Shown here: one piece after another, positions 34,063 to 43,150 of the stretch | Numbering within the stretch: position 1 is the first letter of the stretch | Layout: the number at the start of each line of letters is the position of its first letter | NCBI RefSeq assembly: GCF_039729195.1 | Contig: NZ_CP155796.1 | Coordinates: 1,612,001 to 1,676,000, forward strand | Direction: 5' to 3' | Length of the DNA stretch: 64,000 nucleotides | Source: Mycobacterium sp. DL | GTDB lineage: Bacteria; Actinomycetota; Actinomycetes; Mycobacteriales; Mycobacteriaceae | Program-made: the position numbers and the translations under genes | Notes under the pieces: generated by a model | The model's input: the letters and a program-made list of their open reading frames with translations, nothing else | What the model was told of the DNA's origin: nothing | The model's database searches: none

Positions 34063-37000
34063 CCCCGCGGTTCAGCCCTGCCGAACTGTCCAGCGCGCTG
34101 GGCCTTTTTGCCCCGACCGACGAGCAGGCAGCGGTCATCGCGGCGCCGCCCGGCCCGCTGGTGGTGATCGCCGGCGCCGGCGCCGGGAAGACCGAGACGA
34201 TGGCTGCCAGGGTGGTGTGGCTGGTCGCCAACGGGTATGCGCATCCCGGAGAGGTGTTGGGTCTGACGTTCACGCGAAAAGCCGCGGGACAGCTGTTGCG
34301 CCGGGTGCGGTCCCGGCTCGCCCGCCTCGCGGGTGCGGGACTGATGACGCCCGGCGATCCCAGGACCGCCGACGTCGGCGACGACCCGGTGACGATCAGC
34401 ACCTACCACGCGTTCGCGGGAAACCTGCTGCGCGAGTACGGCCTGCTGTTGCCGATGGAGCCTGAGACCCGGCTGCTCGGTGAGACCGAGTTGTGGCAGT
34501 TGGCCTTTCGGGTGGTGTGCGAGCATCCCGACGCGTTGGACACCGAGAAGTCACCTGCCTCGATCACCGCGATGGTGCTCAGGCTCGCCGGACAGCTCTC
34601 CGAGCATCTTGTCGACACCGAGCAGCTGCGCGACACCCACGTGGAGCTCGAGCGGCTGGTGCACACGCTGCCGGCAGGCCGGTATCAGCGCGACAAAGGT
34701 CCGAGCCAGTGGCTGCTGCGCATGCTGGGCACCCAGACCGAGCGCACCGCGTTGGTCCCTCTGATCGACGCGCTGCACCAACGGATGCGGGAAGACCGGG
34801 TCGTCGACTTCGGTATGCAGATGTCTGCCGCGGCGCGGCTGGCGTCCCGGTTCCCCCAGGTGGGGGAGCAGCTGCGACAGCGCTACCGGGTCGTGCTGCT
34901 CGACGAGTACCAGGACACCGGGCACGCGCAGCGGGTCGCGCTCTCGTCGCTGTTCGGTGGCGGTGTCGATGACGGTCTCGCACTCACCGCCGTCGGGGAT
35001 CCCATCCAGTCGATCTACGGATGGCGTGGTGCGTCGGCGACCAACCTGCCGAGGTTCACCACCGACTTTCCCCGGTCTGATGGCTCACCGGCTCCGAGCC
35101 TGGAACTCCGCACCAGCTGGCGCAACCCGCCCGAGGTGCTGCACCTGGCCAACGCGGTGTCCACGGATGCGCGGCGCCGTTCGGTGGCGGTGCAGTCGCT
35201 GCGACCACGGCCCGACGCGAGCCAGGGCGACGTGCGGTGTGCATTGCTGAACGACGTGGTGGCCGAACGTGAATGGGTGGCCGAGAACGTGGCCCGTCGG
35301 TACCACGAAGGCGTCAGCATGTCCGGTGCGCCGCCGACGGTGGCGGTTCTGGTGCGCCGCAACGCCGACGCGGCACCGATGGCCGAAGCGCTCACCCGTC
35401 GTGGAGTTGCGGTCGAGGTGGTCGGCTTGGCCGGGCTGCTGTCGGTGCCCGAGGTCGCCGACGTGGTCGCGATGCTGAGGCTGACGGCCGACCCCACCGC
35501 CGGGGCTGCCGCGATGCGCGTGCTCACCGGTCCCCGTTGGCGACTGGGCGCCCGGGACATCGCGGCGCTGTGGCGACGCGCCGTGCAGCTCGACGACGTC
35601 GGTGCGGCGGCGCAGAGCGGCGCGACCGAGAAGATCATCGCGCAGGTCGCCCCGGACGCAGACGCGGCGTGCCTGGCCGACGCGATCTGCGATCCCGGAC
35701 TCGCCGGCGCGTACTCGCCGGACGGTCACACCAGGATCGTGGCGTTGGGGCGGGAACTGACCGCGCTGCGGGCTCATCTCGACAGCCCGCTGCCCGATCT
35801 GGTCGCCGAGATTCGCCGACTGCTGGGGGTCGACGCCGAAGTCAGAGCGGCGCAACCGGTGTCGGCAGGATGGTCGGGGACCGAGCACCTGGATGCGTTC
35901 GGAGACGTGGTCGCCGATTTCTCGTCCAGGCCGGGAACCACGGTGTCGACCCTGCTGGCGTTCCTCGACGCCGCCGAGCAGGTCGAGAACGGTTTGGCGC
36001 CCGCCGAGATCACGGTGGCCGCGGATCGCGTGCAGATCTTGACCGTGCACGCGGCCAAGGGCCTGGAATGGCAGGTCGTCGCCGTGCCGCACCTCAGCGG
36101 CCGGGTTTTCCCGTCGACGGCGTCCCCTCGCACCTGGCTGACCGATGCGGCCGATCTGCCTCCGCTGCTGCGCGGTGATTGCGCCACGGTCTCCGATCAT
36201 GGCGTCCCGGTGCTCGACACCTCCACCGTCAACGACCGGAAAGCTCTGTCGGACAGCATCTCTGACCACAAGCGCAGCCTCGACCAGCGACGAACCGACG
36301 AGGAACGCCGACTTCTCTACGTGGCGATCACCCGCGCCGAACGCACCCTGCTCGTGTCGGGCCATCACTGGGGAGCCACCGAGTCCAAGCCTCGAGGACC
36401 GTCGACATTCCTCTGTGAGCTCAAAGACGTCATCGACGAATCCGTCGCCGCGGGAACGCCGTGCGGGTCGGTCGAGGTGTGGGCCGACGCCCCGGCCGAT
36501 GGCGAGCCCAACCCGGTCCGCGATCGTGTCGTCGAGGCGATGTGGCCGGTCGGCCCGGTGTCCGGCCGCCGTGAGGACACCGACCGAGGCGCCAGACTGG
36601 TGGTGCGGGCCATGTCGGCAGACCTGCAGGCCGACGTGCCGAGCGACCCGCACGGCTGGGCCGCCGATGTTGATGCGCTGCTCGCCGAACGGGAACGATC
36701 GGCATACCGGCCCACCCCGGAGTTGCCCACGCAGCTGTCGGTGAGCACGCTGGTCGAGCTCGGCCGCGACCCTGACGCGGTCGCACGGCGATTGCATCGG
36801 CGACTGCCGCGCCAGCCCGACTCACAGGCGTTGCTGGGCACGGCGTTTCACGAATGGGTGCAGCGGTACTTCCAGGCGGAGAAGCTGTTCGATCTCGACG
36901 ACCTACCCGGCGCCGTGGATGCCGACCGGCAGGACCGCGGAGAGCTCGAGGAACTTCAGGCCGCGTTCGCGGTGTCGGAATGGGCGGCGCGCACGCCGGT

Positions 37001-37319
37001 CGAGGTGGAGATCCCGTTCGACATGGTCATCGCGGGTCGTGTGGTGCGTGGCCGCATCGACGCGGTCTTCGCCGACGAGGACGGCGGGGTGACGGTGGTC
37101 GACTGGAAGACCGGAGCGCCGCCGTCGACGCCAGAAGATCTGCAGCGCAACGCTGTTCAGCTCGCAATCTATCGGCTCGCGTGGGCGCGGCTGCAGGGCT
37201 GTCCGAGCTCGTCGGTACGCGCCGCGTTCCACTACGTGCGATCCGGGCGGACCGTTCGTCCCGACATGCTGCTCAGCGAACAGGAGGTGGCCGAGTTGAT
37301 GAACGCGGCGGCCGCGTGA
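34059..37319 (+). CDS. adnB: DNA motor-nuclease AdnB
   Basis: A 1086-residue partner of AdnA. Full UvrD motifs are present: GAGAGKTETMAARV (~42-55), [63 protein letters not shown] and LLYVAITRAERTLLV. The C-terminal nuclease has VRGRIDAVFADEDG and VVDWKTGAPP (~996-1020). AdnB supplies the leading ATP-driven motor. ATG 34059 overlaps the adnA stop (ATGA), which favours equal amounts of both subunits. Confidence 0.95.
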   Translation: MTPRFSPAELSSALGLFAPTDEQAAVIAAPPGPLVVIAGAGAGKTETMAARVVWLVANGYAHPGEVLGLTFTRKAAGQLLRRVRSRLARLAGAGLMTPGDPRTADVGDDPVTISTYHAFAGNLLREYGLLLPMEPETRLLGETELWQLAFRVVCEHPDALDTEKSPASITAMVLRLAGQLSEHLVDTEQLRDTHVELERLVHTLPAGRYQRDKGPSQWLLRMLGTQTERTALVPLIDALHQRMREDRVVDFGMQMSAAARLASRFPQVGEQLRQRYRVVLLDEYQDTGHAQRVALSSLFGGGVDDGLALTAVGDPIQSIYGWRGASATNLPRFTTDFPRSDGSPAPSLELRTSWRNPPEVLHLANAVSTDARRRSVAVQSLRPRPDASQGDVRCALLNDVVAEREWVAENVARRYHEGVSMSGAPPTVAVLVRRNADAAPMAEALTRRGVAVEVVGLAGLLSVPEVADVVAMLRLTADPTAGAAAMRVLTGPRWRLGARDIAALWRRAVQLDDVGAAAQSGATEKIIAQVAPDADAACLADAICDPGLAGAYSPDGHTRIVALGRELTALRAHLDSPLPDLVAEIRRLLGVDAEVRAAQPVSAGWSGTEHLDAFGDVVADFSSRPGTTVSTLLAFLDAAEQVENGLAPAEITVAADRVQILTVHAAKGLEWQVVAVPHLSGRVFPSTASPRTWLTDAADLPPLLRGDCATVSDHGVPVLDTSTVNDRKALSDSISDHKRSLDQRRTDEERRLLYVAITRAERTLLVSGHHWGATESKPRGPSTFLCELKDVIDESVAAGTPCGSVEVWADAPADGEPNPVRDRVVEAMWPVGPVSGRREDTDRGARLVVRAMSADLQADVPSDPHGWAADVDALLAERERSAYRPTPELPTQLSVSTLVELGRDPDAVARRLHRRLPRQPDSQALLGTAFHEWVQRYFQAEKLFDLDDLPGAVDADRQDRGELEELQAAFAVSEWAARTPVEVEIPFDMVIAGRVVRGRIDAVFADEDGGVTVVDWKTGAPPSTPEDLQRNAVQLAIYRLAWARLQGCPSSSVRAAFHYVRSGRTVRPDMLLSEQEVAELMNAAAA

Positions 37320-37330
37320 GCCGTCTGGGC

Positions 37331-37726
37331 TCAGCTTTCGCGGTAGATCTTCAACGCCTGGGTGATCATCGGGATCTGCAGTGGCAGCCGGGCGACCGCG
37401 GCAGCACGCATCGGCAGCGGCTTGTCCTTCCACAGCCGGACCATGTTCACGTTCGCCGGCAACACTCCGAGGTACAGCGCGATCGCGGCCAGCGCCCCCA
37501 CGCGCCGGGTCTTCGGAGCCACCAGCAGGCCGCCGACGGCGATCTCGGCGACACCCGAACCGTAGGTGTAGGCGCGCGGACTGCCGGGGAGCTCCGTCGG
37601 GACGATGGTGTCGAAGGGCTTGGGCGCGGCGAAGTGCAGGACCCCCATGCCGATCAGCCAGACACCGGTCTTGGCGCCACGCGACGATTTGGTGATCTGC
37701 TGCAGTACGGATGGGGACGAGGTCAT
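37331..37726 (-). CDS. DoxX-like small membrane protein
   Basis: A 131-residue protein with about four membrane segments (GVWLIGMGVLHFA, GVAEIAVGGLLVA, GALAAIALYLGVLPANVNM and one near RLPLQIPMI). The HFAAP and LPANVNM segments are typical of DoxX/DUF4267-type proteins. Start ATG 37726. It converges on adnB with an 11-base gap and is divergent from the potassium channel gene. Function unknown; possibly linked to membrane redox stress by family. Confidence 0.8.
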   Translation of the reverse strand: MTSSPSVLQQITKSSRGAKTGVWLIGMGVLHFAAPKPFDTIVPTELPGSPRAYTYGSGVAEIAVGGLLVAPKTRRVGALAAIALYLGVLPANVNMVRLWKDKPLPMRAAAVARLPLQIPMITQALKIYRES

Positions 37727-37772
37727 GGTTACATTGTGCGGGTGCGGCAGCCTCACCCCGTGACTGACCCCT

Positions 37773-38867
37773 GTGGCTAAGGGCAGTCTGCGCCGACGGT
37801 TACGTCGGTTCGATCAGTCGTTGGCCGATCTGCCGGTCCATGCGCTCACCGACCGGGTGCAGATCCCGACCACGCCCGTCAGCCCGGCGCGCCGCATCAC
37901 CACCCGCATCATCTACGCGATCGGCGCCTTGTGTGTCACGGTCCTGATCGTCTATCTCGACCGGCACGGCTACCGCGACATCGACTCGGCGCCCAACGAC
38001 AACAACCCGCTGTCGCTGCTCGACTGCATCTACTACGCGACGGTCACGCTGTCGACCACGGGGTACGGCGACATCACCCCGGTCACGCCCTCAGCACGGC
38101 TCATCAACGTTCTGGTGATCACGCCGCTGCGGGTCGCATTCCTGGTCGTCCTCATCGGAACCACCGTCGAGACCCTCACCACGCAGTCGCGGCAGGTCTA
38201 CCAGATCCAGCGATGGAGGAGCAGATTGCGTAACCACATCATCATCGTCGGCTACGGCACCAAGGGCCGGACTGCGGCCGCCGCCATGGTCGGCGACGAG
38301 GTCGCGCCCGCTGACATCGTCGTCGTCGACGAGGACGCCGCAGCCCTCGAGCGAGCCAAGAGCGCCGGTCTGGTCACCGTGCGGGGCAGTGCCACGGACT
38401 CCGAGGTGCTGCGACTGGCCAGCGCCCAACACGCCAAGTCCATCATCGTCGCGACCAATCGTGACGACACCGCTGTGCTCGTCACGTTGACGGCGCGCGA
38501 ACTCGCACCCAACGCCAAGATCATCGCCGCGGTCCGCGAGGCCGAAAACCAGCATCTGCTCGAACAGTCCGGCGCGGACTCCACGGTCGTGACGTCCGAG
38601 ACTGCGGGCCGTCTGCTCGGCATCGCCGTGCAGACGCCCAGCGTGGTGGAGATGATGGAGGACCTGCTGACCCCCGATGCAGGCTTTGCGATCGCCGAGC
38701 GCGAGGTCACCCCCAAGGAAGCGGGCAGCTCGCCGCGGCACCAGAGCGACATCGTCCTCGGCGTCGTACGCAACAAGAAGTTGATCCGCGTCGACGATCC
38801 GGAGGTCGACTCGCTCGAACTCGGCGACAGGTTGCTCTACATCCGCAGCGCGGACTCCGATCGATGA
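37773..38867 (+). CDS. Two-transmembrane potassium channel with RCK domain
   Basis: A 364-residue channel. Two membrane helices flank the pore loop with the selectivity filter STTGYGD (~residues 93-99). An RCK/TrkA_N domain follows with GYGTKGRTAAAAM (nucleotide-binding) and ends near ~250; a TrkA_C-like domain closes the protein. This architecture is MthK/Kch-like and gated by a bound ligand. It corresponds to Rv3200c, annotated as a cation transporter. Start GTG 37773. nudC follows 28 bases on. Confidence 0.92.
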   Translation: MAKGSLRRRLRRFDQSLADLPVHALTDRVQIPTTPVSPARRITTRIIYAIGALCVTVLIVYLDRHGYRDIDSAPNDNNPLSLLDCIYYATVTLSTTGYGDITPVTPSARLINVLVITPLRVAFLVVLIGTTVETLTTQSRQVYQIQRWRSRLRNHIIIVGYGTKGRTAAAAMVGDEVAPADIVVVDEDAAALERAKSAGLVTVRGSATDSEVLRLASAQHAKSIIVATNRDDTAVLVTLTARELAPNAKIIAAVREAENQHLLEQSGADSTVVTSETAGRLLGIAVQTPSVVEMMEDLLTPDAGFAIAEREVTPKEAGSSPRHQSDIVLGVVRNKKLIRVDDPEVDSLELGDRLLYIRSADSDR

Positions 38868-38895
38868 GCGCCTGCGCGAAGAGCAGAAGGCAGCG

Positions 38896-39828
38896 ATGAA
38901 TCCTTCGGGGTTCCGGCTGCGCAACATTCCGCTGCTGTCCCGGGTGGGAGCAGACCGCGCGGACACGTTACGCACCGACGTCGACGCAGCTGTCGCCGGA
39001 TGGTCAGAGGCGCTGCTGCTGCGCGTGGATCGGCGCAACCAGGTGCTGATCTCCGAAGGCAGAGCGGTTCTCGGCCAGGCAGGCACGCTCGGTGACGCGC
39101 CGCCGGAGGACGCGGTGTTCCTGGGCCGACTGCGAGACGGTCGGCATGCCTGGGCGATCCGCGCGGAACTGCAACCCCCGGACGATCCCGGGGCGCCGAC
39201 CGAGGTGCTCGACCTCCGCCGTGCCGGCCAGGTGTTCGACGATGTGAGCGCCCAGTTGGTGGCGACCGCCACCGCGCTGTTGAACTGGCATGACAGCGCC
39301 CGGTTCAGCCCTCTGGACGGGTCACCGACGGTGCCCGCCAAATCCGGGTGGTCACGGGTCAACCCGGTCACTGGCCGCGAGGAGTTCCCGCGCATCGACC
39401 CTGCGGTCATCTGCCTGGTGCACGACGGCCACGACCGCGCCGTGTTGGCCCGCCAGACGCTGTGGCCGGACCGGCTTTTCTCGATCCTCGCCGGATTCGT
39501 CGAGGCCGGTGAGTCGTTCGAAACCTGCGTGGTTCGCGAGATCTCCGAGGAGATCGGGCTGACCGTCACCGATGTGGAGTATCTGGGCAGCCAGCCGTGG
39601 CCGTTCCCCAGGTCGCTGATGATCGGCTTTCACGCTCTCGGCGATCCCGAGCAGGAGTTCGCGTTCAACGACGGCGAGATCGCCGAAGCGGCGTGGTTCA
39701 CCCGCACCGAGATCCGCGAGGCCCTGGAGCAGGGCGACTGGGGTTCGACGAGTCAGTCCCGACTGCTGCTGCCCGGATCCATTTCGATCGCCAGGGAGAT
39801 CATCGAATCCTGGGCTGCGCTGGATTGA
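38896..39828 (+). CDS. nudC: NAD(H) pyrophosphatase NudC
   Basis: A 310-residue Nudix enzyme that hydrolyses NADH/NAD+ and removes NAD caps from RNA. The Nudix box is GFVEAGESFETCVVREISEEIG in outline (~199-221), followed by the NudC signature SQPWPFPRSLM. The central zinc ribbon of E. coli NudC is degenerate: the two CxxC pairs are replaced (FSPLDGSPT and the NPVTGRE stretch), so no zinc can bind there. ATG 38896 follows AGAAGG. Confidence 0.92.
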   Translation: MNPSGFRLRNIPLLSRVGADRADTLRTDVDAAVAGWSEALLLRVDRRNQVLISEGRAVLGQAGTLGDAPPEDAVFLGRLRDGRHAWAIRAELQPPDDPGAPTEVLDLRRAGQVFDDVSAQLVATATALLNWHDSARFSPLDGSPTVPAKSGWSRVNPVTGREEFPRIDPAVICLVHDGHDRAVLARQTLWPDRLFSILAGFVEAGESFETCVVREISEEIGLTVTDVEYLGSQPWPFPRSLMIGFHALGDPEQEFAFNDGEIAEAAWFTRTEIREALEQGDWGSTSQSRLLLPGSISIAREIIESWAALD

Positions 39829-39975
39829 GCCCAGGCGCTCAGTTCCGGGATCGTTCGGTACGCCGCCTCATGGCGAGATCGACACCTGGGCTGTGAGATC
39901 CCTCAAAGGGCCGGGAATCAGCAACCGTGATGTCAATCTCGATGCGAGGAGTGAAGAGAGCTCGGTCGAACCGAA

Positions 39976-40227
39976 CTATCCGGCGAGCTTGGCTTTGACC
40001 TGCGCTCCAGTCGGATTCGTCAGGGTCGAGCCGTCGGCGAACTTCAGCGTCGGCACGGTCTGATTTCCCCCGTTCGCCGTCGCCACGAACTCCGCGGCGG
40101 CCGGGTCGGCCTCGATGTCGACCTCGGTGAAGGCGATGCCCTCGTTCTTGAGGACCTTCTTCAGGCGGACGCAGTAGCCGCACCACGACGTGGTGTACAT
40201 GGTCACAACGTTTTGATCAGCGCTCAT
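39976..40227 (-). CDS. mrx1: Mycoredoxin-1 (glutaredoxin-like)
   Basis: An 83-residue thioredoxin-fold protein with the redox centre TTSWCGYC (residues ~13-20), TVPTLKFADGST (cis-proline loop) and no glutathione-binding signature. It reduces mycothiol mixed disulphides. It matches Rv3198A closely. Start ATG 40227. It faces nudC across ~150 bases without a clear terminator, apart from short CCCAGG/CCTGGG arms at about 39830 and 39890. It is divergent from uvrD2. Confidence 0.93.
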   Translation of the reverse strand: MSADQNVVTMYTTSWCGYCVRLKKVLKNEGIAFTEVDIEADPAAAEFVATANGGNQTVPTLKFADGSTLTNPTGAQVKAKLAG

Positions 40228-40309
40228 AAGGCACTCAACGTAGTCGACGCCGCCAACATGCCCGGAGCCGTGCCCGCGTTTGTCGGGCCGCGCTGACATG
40301 ATGGGCGGC

Positions 40310-42421
40310 ATGTCCCCAACGGCCTCGCGTGACCGGCTGCTTGGCGACCTCGACGAGGAGCAGCGCGAAGCCGTGCTCGCCGCGCGCGGGCCGGTGTGCG
40401 TGCTGGCCGGCGCCGGGACCGGCAAGACGCGCACCATCACCCGCCGCATCGCCCACCTCGTGACGGCCGGCCATGTCGCCCCGGCCCAGGTGCTCGCGGT
40501 GACGTTCACCCAGCGTGCGGCAGGGGAGATGCGCGGTCGGCTGCGGGCGTTGGACGACGGCACGGGTACCGGTGGGGTGCAGGCGATGACGTTCCACGCC
40601 GCCGCGCGCCGCCAACTGGCGTACTTCTGGCCCCGGGTGGTGGGCAACACCGAATGGCAACTCCTCGACACGAAGTTCTCGATCGTCGCCCAGGCCGCCA
40701 ACCGCAGCGGCCTGCCCACCAGCACCGACGACGTCCGCGACCTCGCCGGCGAAATCGAATGGGCCAAGGGGTCTTTGGTCAGCCCCGAGGACTACCCGTC
40801 GACCGTCGCCGAGGCGGGCCGCGACATCCCGTTCGACGCAGCCAAGGTCGCGGCGGTGTACACCGCCTACGAGGCGCTCAAAGCCCGCCACGAAGGCAGG
40901 GCGTTGCTGGATTTTGATGACCTGCTGCTGCACACCGCGGCCGCGATCGAGACCGACGCCGCGGCGGCCCAGGAGTTCCGCGACCGCTACCGCTGCTTCG
41001 TCGTCGACGAGTATCAGGACGTCACCCCGTTGCAGCAGCGTGTGCTCGACGCCTGGCTCGGCAGCCGTGACGACCTGACCGTCGTCGGTGACGCCAACCA
41101 GACCATCTACTCGTTCACCGGCGCCTCACCTCGCTATCTGCTCGACTTCTCGCGGCGGTTCCCCGAGGCCGCGGTGATCCGGCTGGAGCGCGATTACCGC
41201 TCCACGCCGCAGGTGGTGTCGCTGGCCAACAGGGTGATCGCCGCCGCGCGCGGCCGGATGGCAGGCAGCAGGCTGCACCTGATCGGTCAGCGTCCGCCGG
41301 GTCCGGAGCCGACGTTCAGCGAGTACCCCGACGAGGTCGCCGAGGCGGCGGCGGTGGCCCGCAAGGTCAAGAAACTGCTCGAATCCGGCACTGCCGCTTC
41401 GGAAATCGCGGTGCTCTACCGCATCAACGCGCAGTCGGAGGTCTACGAAGAGGCGCTCACCGAGGTCGGCGTGCCGTTCCAGGTCCGCGGCGGTGAGGGG
41501 TTCTTCAGCCGGCAGGAGATCCGGCAGTCGCTGCTGGCGCTACAGCGCGCCGCCGAACGGGATCCGGCGGAGTCCGAGCGCCCGCTGCCGGAGATGGTCC
41601 GGGCGACCCTGGAGCCGCTGGGTCTGACCGCCGAGCCGCCGCCGGGTACCCGCGCTCGGGAGCGCTGGGAGGCGTTGGTCGCGCTGGCCGAGCTGGTCGA
41701 CGAGGAAGTGGCGCAGCGTCCACAGCTCGACCTCCGCGCCCTGGTCGCCGAGTTGCGCCAGCGGGCGGACTCCCGCCACCCGCCGGTGGTGCAGGGCGTC
41801 ACGCTGGCCTCGCTGCACGCCGCCAAAGGGCTGGAGTGGGACGCGGTGTTCCTGGTCGGGCTCGCCGACGGCACACTGCCGATCTCGCACGCGTTGTCCC
41901 ACGGCCCCGACAGTGAGCCGGTGGAAGAGGAGCGGCGGCTGCTCTACGTCGGAGTCACCAGGGCGCGAGTGCATCTGGCGCTCAGCTGGGCATTGGCGCG
42001 GGCCCCGGGCGGACGGCAGGGCAGGCGCCCGTCGCGCTTCCTCAACGGCATCGCGCCGCAGTCTCAGCGCGATGACGGCCCGAGTCGGTCGCGTAAGCCC
42101 CGCGGCCCGGCGCCGCGCTGTCGGGTGTGCAACTCCGCGCTGACCTCACCCCCGGCGATCATGCTGCGGCGGTGTGAGACGTGTCCGTCCGACCTCGACG
42201 AACAACTGCTCGCCGAACTCAAGGACTGGCGGCTACGCATCTCGAAAGAGATGAGCGTGCCCGCCTACGTGGTGTTCACCGACAACACGCTGATCGCGAT
42301 CGCTGAGGCCCTGCCGGCCGACGACGCCGCGCTGGTCGCCATCCCGGGTATCGGTGCCCGCAAGCTGGAGCAGTTCGGTGCCGACGTGATCGCGATGGTC
42401 AAAGGCCGCCAAACTCCGTAA
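40310..42421 (+). CDS. uvrD2: ATP-dependent DNA helicase UvrD2
   Basis: A 703-residue SF1A helicase. Walker A is [11 protein letters not shown] (~33-43), then [52 protein letters not shown] and [14 protein letters not shown] tetracysteine module (CRVC ... CETC, ~604-625) and an HRDC domain (~630-703, ending [14 protein letters not shown]) complete the mycobacterial UvrD2 layout. In M. smegmatis uvrD2 is essential, and the tetracysteine module is needed for unwinding. ATG 40310 gives the conserved N-terminus. Confidence 0.95.
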   Translation: MSPTASRDRLLGDLDEEQREAVLAARGPVCVLAGAGTGKTRTITRRIAHLVTAGHVAPAQVLAVTFTQRAAGEMRGRLRALDDGTGTGGVQAMTFHAAARRQLAYFWPRVVGNTEWQLLDTKFSIVAQAANRSGLPTSTDDVRDLAGEIEWAKGSLVSPEDYPSTVAEAGRDIPFDAAKVAAVYTAYEALKARHEGRALLDFDDLLLHTAAAIETDAAAAQEFRDRYRCFVVDEYQDVTPLQQRVLDAWLGSRDDLTVVGDANQTIYSFTGASPRYLLDFSRRFPEAAVIRLERDYRSTPQVVSLANRVIAAARGRMAGSRLHLIGQRPPGPEPTFSEYPDEVAEAAAVARKVKKLLESGTAASEIAVLYRINAQSEVYEEALTEVGVPFQVRGGEGFFSRQEIRQSLLALQRAAERDPAESERPLPEMVRATLEPLGLTAEPPPGTRARERWEALVALAELVDEEVAQRPQLDLRALVAELRQRADSRHPPVVQGVTLASLHAAKGLEWDAVFLVGLADGTLPISHALSHGPDSEPVEEERRLLYVGVTRARVHLALSWALARAPGGRQGRRPSRFLNGIAPQSQRDDGPSRSRKPRGPAPRCRVCNSALTSPPAIMLRRCETCPSDLDEQLLAELKDWRLRISKEMSVPAYVVFTDNTLIAIAEALPADDAALVAIPGIGARKLEQFGADVIAMVKGRQTP

Positions 42422-42454
42422 AGATCGTGCCAAACCTGCTGGTCAGAAAATCGC

Positions 42455-42484
42455 TTGTCGGTTTCGGCTGGTACCGTCTAGCCT
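42455..42484 (+). promoter_or_regulatory. whiB7 promoter
   Basis: TTGTCG (42455-42460) and TAGCCT (42479-42484) are spaced by 18 bases. An AT-rich AGAAAAT patch (42446-42452 region) lies just upstream of the -35. That arrangement is where WhiB7 is known to autoactivate with sigma-A. The start point would be near 42490, giving a leader of ~365 bases. Confidence 0.6.
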
Positions 42485-42531
42485 CAGAACACACAGACGA
42501 AGGCCATGTGCGAGAGGAGGGTGTCACGACA

Positions 42532-42717
42532 ATGATCAGCAATCAACTGTTCACCGGCGTACGCGTTGCCGGCATATCGCGGACCTTCCATGCCCCCGTC
42601 TGGGCGCACCCCGCGCATCCCGCCGCCGCTATTGCCGCCGCCGCCATTGCGGCGCCGCGCAAGCGCCGCGCCGCCGCCGGCACGACTGCCGCGTCCGTGA
42701 ATCGGGGCTCCATCTAG
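42532..42717 (+). CDS. Upstream ORF in the whiB7 leader
   Basis: A 61-codon ORF (MISNQLFTGVRVAG ... SVNRGSI) inside the leader. AGGAGG lies at 42515-42520, 11 bases before ATG 42532. The middle is Ala-rich, then basic. It ends 23 bases before the attenuator hairpin. In mycobacteria, stalling of ribosomes on such a whiB7 uORF by antibiotics relieves premature termination. The peptide itself probably has no role beyond that. Confidence 0.6.
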   Translation: MISNQLFTGVRVAGISRTFHAPVWAHPAHPAAAIAAAAIAAPRKRRAAAGTTAASVNRGSI

Positions 42718-42740
42718 CAGGAACCCACGAAACGCCTGAA

Positions 42741-42773
42741 GGCCACGGACCCGCAATCACCGGATCCGTGGCC
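42741..42773 (+). terminator. Attenuator hairpin in the whiB7 leader
   Basis: Perfect 9-base arms 42741-42749 and 42765-42773 enclose a 15-base loop. A T-richer stretch (ATTCGTTT) follows. It stands between the uORF stop and the whiB7 start, the expected place for the conditional terminator. Confidence 0.65.
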
Positions 42774-42856
42774 AGATTCGTTTCGGAACCCTTTCGAAGC
42801 CTGGTCGCAGATCCGTCACCGATGAGAATCAACGACCAGGAAGAAGAGGACCGGAC

Positions 42857-43129
42857 ATGTCTTCCCTGACATGTGAGCGAACGAAGCTGGCGGTGCCGTG
42901 CCACGAGAATCCCGATCTGTGGTTCGCTGAGGACCCGCGCGATCTCGAACAGGCCAAGGCGCTGTGTACGGACTGCCCGATACGCCGCGAGTGCCTCAAT
43001 GCCGCACTCGAACGTCAGGAGCCGTGGGGTGTGTGGGGCGGTGAGATTCTGGACCGGGGTTCGGTGATCGCCCGCAAGCGTCCGCGTGGGCGGCCCCGCA
43101 AGGACACGAAAGAGCCTGTGGCCGCGTGA
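42857..43129 (+). CDS. whiB7: Antibiotic-resistance regulator WhiB7
   Basis: A 90-residue Wbl protein. The cluster cysteines are at 15, 37, 40 and 46, with EPWGVWGG as the turn. A C-terminal AT-hook (RGRPRK) is unique to WhiB7 among Wbl proteins and binds AT-rich promoter DNA. It activates intrinsic resistance genes (eis, tap, erm type) on ribosomal stress. ATG 42857 is behind AAGAGG. It is convergent with the ABC1 kinase gene. Confidence 0.97.
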   Translation: MSSLTCERTKLAVPCHENPDLWFAEDPRDLEQAKALCTDCPIRRECLNAALERQEPWGVWGGEILDRGSVIARKRPRGRPRKDTKEPVAA

Positions 43130-43150
43130 TTCAACGCCGGCCCCGGCGCG

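Noticed and set aside
35085..36797. A 570-codon minus-strand ORF opposite adnB
   Set aside because: Shadow ORF; adnB shows complete helicase motifs on the other strand.
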